A stretch of DNA of 64,000 nt, taken from the NCBI RefSeq assembly GCF_002878395.1, contig NW_025842141.1:729171-793170 (forward strand), given 5' to 3'. The notes under the pieces were generated by a model. That model made no database searches, was not told the DNA's origin, and saw nothing but the letters and a program-made list of their open reading frames with translations. The stretch's first letter is position 1. Each line of letters starts with the position of its first letter. Made by a program: the position numbers and the translations under genes. This stretch comes from Capsicum annuum (lineage: Eukaryota > Streptophyta > Magnoliopsida > Solanales > Solanaceae). This document shows, piece after piece, positions 59,258 to 64,000 of the stretch.

Positions 59258-60080
59258 TTGATCTCCTAAAGCAGGGATCCAGGATAATGTAGAATATAAG
59301 GCATATTTTCATGCCTTGTCTAGGTATTTTTATGCTAGCATTGCCATAGAGTTTGAGAAGATTTGGAAGATTATGCAGGTGTTGGATGTTTTTCTTCAAA
59401 TAGCTATAACTAAAATAGTATTTTATGGGGCATCATTTTATAGTATAGTGGATCATGCTAACATGACTAAATCTATTCTTCAAGCGTCTTAGGGAGGCGT
59501 CTAGAGGGTGCGCCATCAGGGCTAGTTTAAAGGTCACACTCCTCGAGGTAGAGATTATAGAGGTTTTCATGAGTATCATGGTAGACTAGTGTAGGCTGCC
59601 CTGTAGGATTTTTGTAGTAGGTCTGCTAGTTCAATAACTTCGATTGGACGTTCTAGCTTAAGCGTATCTCCTTCTATTGAGTCGGGCAGCATGGTTTGCT
59701 TTATGTTTGATGAGGCTATCCATGGGGCCAAGTACTGTCCCCACTATATTTTTATGCTTACTCATATATCAGTAGTGAAAGGTAGAGGTTCTACTAGAGG
59801 TATGAGAGGTAGCGGTAGTAGTACCATGGTAGTGGTCGCTGGGCTACTCAATCAGGTGGAGGACGTGGAAAGTTCTATGCTATACTTGCCAAGCTAGAGA
59901 CAGAGGCATCCAATGTTATTATCACAAGTATCCTCTTTGTTTGTTTCATATCTATATTTGTGTTATTTGATCCTAGCTCGACTTTATCCTACTGATGTTG
60001 AGATTAGAGGTACGATTTTGATCCCTTTCCTTTTATGGTAAATTACATTATAGACCATGTATTTGTGGTTAGATGCTTTG
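59258..60080 (+). pseudogene. gag: Element VI gag end and protease trace
   Basis: After the solo LTR the frame carries AYFHALSRYF-type text near 59300 (the FHxLSRY block of gag) and EFEKIWKIMQVLDVFLQIAI. A Gly/Arg-rich tail follows near 59540-59860, and a degraded zinc-knuckle area reads GAKYCPHYIFM at about 59730. VLFDPSSTLSY near 59960 looks like the protease active-site loop. Nothing of RT or integrase follows; the element then passes into 3' LTR sequence, so pol was deleted. Confidence 0.65.
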
Positions 60081-60169
60081 ACTATAGGCCCTGGTTGTGT
60101 TAGCATTAGCTTTCCTACTTGTACAGGATTTTCTAGAGAAGATAGATTGACTACCTTAGGTTTTTACCT

Positions 60170-60949
60170 TTGAGTTAGTCTTGTATATCAATATATGTGT
60201 GTGTACATATATATATATATATATATATACAGCTATGGTATTACCATATATCCCTCTTTTCCCTTGTTTATTCATTATATGTATTCCTTGGACTTTTATA
60301 CTACTATATATCCTTTTTCCGCTCTTTATTTGTTTCATGGTGATATATAGTATAGTATTTTAGTTCCTAAATATGGATAGGATAGGATAGTTTATTCTTA
60401 TTGACTCTATAGCCTTATTATGTTAGCTTCCTAGATAGTTGCTTATATTTATATTCCTACTTTGCATGTTTTCTATATTTGCACTATCTTTGGAGCTCAG
60501 TTGGTGGTTGCCTAGTGAATACTATATTTTTGGTACACATACTACACTTCTGTATCCTGTAGATCATAGTGCGAGTTCTCGTCATTGGTGTGTGCATCGT
60601 GCGGAGCAGCTATGAATCAGATATTTGGGGTAAGCTCCTTACATTTAGGGAATTACTACTCTCTATCTCTTATGGATTGGACTGGCCTCTATGTTATCAT
60701 TAGAGATGGGTTGTATTTGTATATTTATTTAGTATTAAACTTTGTAATCTTATTGTATTAGAAGCTCTTGTATTGATTCCACCAAATTTTTGGGTTGCTT
60801 TATATATTAACCTTTGTACCATATTTATTTTGTATTTTTCTTTCATTCTTCTGGATAGTCCATTACTAGCGGATTTGGACTATGGATTGGCTTACTTATT
60901 GGTAGGTTATAGTAGATGTCATCATAACCTAAGAAATTGGGTTGTGACA
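60170..60949 (+). repeat. Element VI partial 3' LTR
   Basis: Ends AAATTGGGTTGTGACA, the ending of this LTR family (compare 45520-45531). The last 200 bp track 55700-55916 (GGATTGGCTTACTT against GATAGGCTTACTT). The left limit is uncertain. The open frame 60773-60970 lies inside it and is not a gene. Confidence 0.6.
60196..60231. repeat. TG/TA compound microsatellite
   Basis: A short (TG)n tract followed by (TA)n at 60206-60230. Apparent open frames across it are simple repeats. Confidence 0.95.
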
Positions 60950-62830
60950 AAACTAGTAATTCTTCATTAATCAAATCCCCTATTATTCATGCCGAAATCA
61001 AGGATTTTGTTGTTATCTAGCAACCTTACATTCAATTCATTACTAGGTTCAAGGCCTACTCCATTAGCCAATCATTCAATTTTATTCATCTTATAATCTA
61101 GATTTAACCCTACACTTTTATACCTTTAACTTCCTAATCCTTAGCCTAACTTGATCTTAGGCTCTTAAGTTGTCACTATCTCCTTATACCATAATCAGTC
61201 CTCATCAGCCTCCTTAAGTAAGATAAACCCATATTCCAACCACACATAACACCAAGTTCACTCTTCTTAAGCAAGATTAACCCATATTCCAACCACACAT
61301 AATATCAAGTTCACCCTCTTAGCATTTAGGCTAAATAACTAAATTATGAGCTCACAATAAATCATTGTCATCTATATCAACATACTTAATATTACAATTC
61401 ACCATAGAGTCATACAAACACAAAACATCCATCAAGGATTAATAAATTAACATATCAACATATAATTTGGCCCTTATTACATTAAGTTTATGTTTTATCC
61501 ACCCATACGCCCAAGAATGATTTCTCCAATTAATTTTACATTCTGGATGTGATTACTAACTAGAATCCACTACTCAGGAGTCTTAACCTACCTAGACACC
61601 AAACTACTACAGTAAGTAAGTTATGACATGGATGATCCTCCTTATTAGTCACGTTTCTGAAGGTTAAATCATCTACTAATGACAATTGCAAGAGTACTTA
61701 GTAAACTACTCTTCAAACAAAATCTCAGGAATTCAAACCCACTAATTTTACCCTCATTTATGATCTGTGGCATTACTCAAGGATTAATTAGTCATGAAAA
61801 TAGTTCCTTCAAGCATAACCCAACTCTATTAATAGATTTTTTAGGTTAAAGGTTCCACCTTATTGAATTCAAGGTTCCTTACTATCAATTTTTATGTTTT
61901 ATAATCACTGATTCATGCTAGGGATTGTTTAACAATTTAAAAGTGATTCTAGGTGACATCAACCCAACCTATAGGTTTTTCCCAAAATATCAAAAACTTC
62001 GGGTTATATACCCTAATAAATTCACCATTGAATAGTGTTCTAATGATTCTAAGATGTTACAGGATGGAAAACTAAAGAAGATGATGGAAGAAACTTACCT
62101 CAGTGAAGAATTTCCACTCATCCCACGAGAAAATTGCCCCATTAGGGCTTAGAAATGAAATTTCAGTGTTTGAGTCCCGAAACCCGTCAAAAATAGGTTA
62201 TAAAATAATGTAGCATTTCTATAGCTACACATCGTCACTAGAGCAACATCGCTATAACAACCTGACCTGCTATAGCGCCCTTAACTTTTTCAACATGGAT
62301 AGTTTTCAGTAAAACGGTCAAAACATTTTACTCAAAAAGAAATTGATGAATAGTAAGTTTTGATATAAATAAGACTTAGAGATCATTAATTTGGCGGGTA
62401 TTAGTACCCCTAAATCCTTATTCTAAGAGGAGCACTCATTTGAAGTTAACCCAAGTTTAAACTTAGCACGAAACTAAATCGACAATGATACTTTCAACTT
62501 AACTTTGTGTTAGGAGTATTATATGACCTTAGTACATATAAAATGCACTCCTATACTAAAGAAAAAATCCTAACACTTATGACAAATGAGATTCGTATAC
62601 CTTTACTAGAGATATTTTCAATAATGACGAAATCGATCGTTACAAACAATTCTTTGAAAAAGGTTTTCTTGAAGCAAATGATATATCATCAAGTACTCAT
62701 TGTTGACAAATAATTTTAACCCCACATAATTTTTATTAATTTATTAAACTTCTTCAATTTAAAAAAAATAAAATCATTATTTTATAAATGTCAAAATATA
62801 TTAAATTGTTTTTAAGATAATTTTGCTATT
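60950..62830 (-). other. LTR-like non-coding DNA, inverted
   Basis: No gene seen. Around 62030-62300 the text is LTR-like on the minus strand: a GAGGTAAGTTTCTTCC leader (reverse of 62086-62102) and short repeats GCTATAGC and CGATGTTGC at 62215-62275. It is probably another degenerate minus-strand LTR; ends not found. The open frame 62507-62713 has no recognised motif. Confidence 0.4.
61212..61318. repeat. 53-bp tandem duplication
   Basis: ACCCATATTCCAACCACACA occurs at 61227 and 61280, within two 53-bp units that also share CTTAAGnAAGAT and CAAGTTCAC. Confidence 0.85.
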
Positions 62831-62838
62831 TACCCTGA

Positions 62839-62844
62839 TGTGTG

Positions 62845-62883
<39 letters not shown>
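62839..62883. repeat. TG/TA compound microsatellite at gap edge
   Basis: (TG)n from 62839, then (TA)n from about 62855 running into the N gap. The repeat length is therefore not reliable. Confidence 0.95.
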
Positions 62884-62983
62884 NNNNNNNNNNNNNNNNN
62901 NNNNNNNNNNNNNNNNNNNNNNNNNNNNNNNNNNNNNNNNNNNNNNNNNNNNNNNNNNNNNNNNNNNNNNNNNNNNNNNNNNN
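62884..62983. other. Assembly gap, exactly 100 N
   Basis: A run of exactly 100 N, the usual placeholder for a gap of unknown size. It lies between two TA-repeat tracts, so it probably marks a repeat the assembler could not cross. Confidence 0.99.
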
Positions 62984-62989
62984 TCAATT

Positions 62990-63037
<48 letters not shown>

Positions 63038-63043
63038 AATTGA
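62984..63043. repeat. 60-bp perfect palindrome with TA core
   Basis: TCAATTCAA (62984-62992), then 21 TA units, then TTGAATTGA (63035-63043). The whole segment equals its own reverse complement and could extrude as a cruciform. It starts directly at the gap edge. Confidence 0.95.
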
Positions 63044-63119
63044 TATACAACTCATACATAAATAAATATGCAAGTGAAACATAATACACAATTAACAACA
63101 ATTTGCATATGTTTTCAAC

Positions 63120-63640
63120 AAATTAGAGGGAGAAGGGCAATGAGAGAGAGTGGGGTGGCTGGAGGAAGAGGCGAGTGAAATAGGTAAGGATAGAGAGAGA
63201 TATGGTTAAACTTAGCTATAGATAACTATAAATAATAATTATTGGAAGCATTATTATATAGGGTAATTATGGGCTCAAATACCCTATTCTATGTAGCTTT
63301 CCTCAAATAAATTAGATTTTAAATGGGCCCAAACTGACTTACCCAAATCATGGCCCAAGTCATCTTATTTTGTTTTTTCAAAGTAAAAGGTACATAGTCA
63401 TGTACTACATTATGTTAGGCCTATTAATGGGGTTGGGCCGGGTCAACCCGTATCCAGCCCGTCACAATTAAACGGGTGTGGGCCTGTTCAGTTTCGGGCT
63501 AGATTTAATGGGCTGGTCCGATTCTGGGCCTAATAGTATATTTTCAAGAAACAATCTGGGACCGTCCCACTACACTTAACCCGGTCCAACCCGCCTAAAT
63601 CCGGTCCAAAATCCGATCAAAACCAAAAAAAATTTAAAAG
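63120..63640. other. Non-coding tract with GGGCC-rich block
   Basis: 63120-63200 is AG-rich. 63425-63605 holds many GGGCC/GGGCCGGGT and CCGGTCC/ACCCGG motifs on both strands, out of keeping with the AT-rich surroundings. Such blocks occur, as I recall, near the ends of some plant hAT-type elements and MITEs, but I could not define terminal repeats. Confidence 0.4.
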
Positions 63641-64000
63641 TTTTTTCTCCAATACACACTATATATACCCACCTATATACATTTTAAATACGTTAAACAA
63701 TATATATACACTATAAATAGTATATACTATATTAGAATTTAGAAAACATATACACATATACACAATTACACATGTAATCGTGTATACGACTATATGGTAG
63801 TTAAATATATATACTACTTTAATTAAAACATATACTACAAAATATATACTACAATATATATACTAATTTATAAAACATATACACATGAATACGTTAAATA
63901 TATACTACTTTAGAGTCTATAGAAAATATATACACATATATACGTACCATTCAATATATATGTACTACTTTAAATAAAACATATACTACAATTTATAGAC
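63640..64000. repeat. AT-rich degenerate repeat
   Basis: Irregular repetition of TATATACTACTTTA and AAAACATATACTACAA, about five loose copies (63800-63995), reaching the window end. No coding potential. Confidence 0.75.

Noticed and set aside
62823..63101. Overlapping frames through TA repeats and N
   Set aside because: Translations of TA microsatellite and the gap; not coding.
1..64000. tRNA, rRNA or host protein gene
   Set aside because: No cloverleaf, rRNA core or multi-exon host-like coding pattern was noticed; the tRNA-like hits are only primer-binding sites of 12-18 bases.

Overview
This is plant nuclear DNA: AT-rich, with no convincing host gene, rRNA or tRNA anywhere in the 64 kb. 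Nearly all of it is a nest of decayed LTR retrotransposons, mostly Ty3/gypsy, inserted into one another. Chromodomain (Tekay/Del-like) pol remnants, an Athila-like element with an Asp-tRNA-type primer site, and a third ORF resembling the 'putative plant transposon protein' family all point to a large dicot genome. I infer Solanaceae (pepper, tomato, potato or tobacco type) from remembered family resemblance; no search was run. An exact 100-N gap shows this is draft assembly.

Layout. (1) 1-1284: inverted LTR fragment, then a degenerate 60-bp tandem repeat. (2) 1285-23537: element I, + strand Ty3/gypsy with gag-PR-RT-RH-INT-chromodomain relics and 2.4-kb LTRs. Its 3' LTR is split at 10034-22438 by element II, a minus-strand array of three ~3.1-3.3-kb LTRs separated by two short non-coding interiors and bounded by a perfect TCACA duplication. 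(3) 23538-25985: minus-strand LTR-like DNA and the C-terminal end of an integrase. (4) 25986-26329 and 42666-45531: one LTR split by element III. (5) 26330-42665: element III, minus-strand Athila-like, itself broken by a + strand LTR (32836-35225) inside pol and by a truncated minus-strand Tekay-like copy, element IV (37909-42255), inside its 5' LTR. (6) 45532-46085 and 54616-55916: another LTR, split by element V (46086-54615), an Athila/Tat-like deletion derivative that keeps protease and a broken third ORF but has lost RT, RNase H and integrase. (7) 55917-60949: gag and a protease trace (element VI), interrupted by a solo LTR with a perfect TTGAT duplication (57755-59257), then a partial 3' LTR. 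(8) 60950-64000: non-coding AT-rich DNA with minisatellite, microsatellites, a 60-bp perfect palindrome beside the gap, and a GGGCC-rich block.

None of these coding regions looks functional. Nesting gives relative age: element I is older than II, the split LTR older than III, and III older than its two inserts. The most distinctive signals are the triple-LTR array, a TGACGAC/GATAAG inverted-repeat motif dispersed through element V, a strong bias to TAG among the stops in element I gag, and CG-bearing short inverted repeats in several LTR families.
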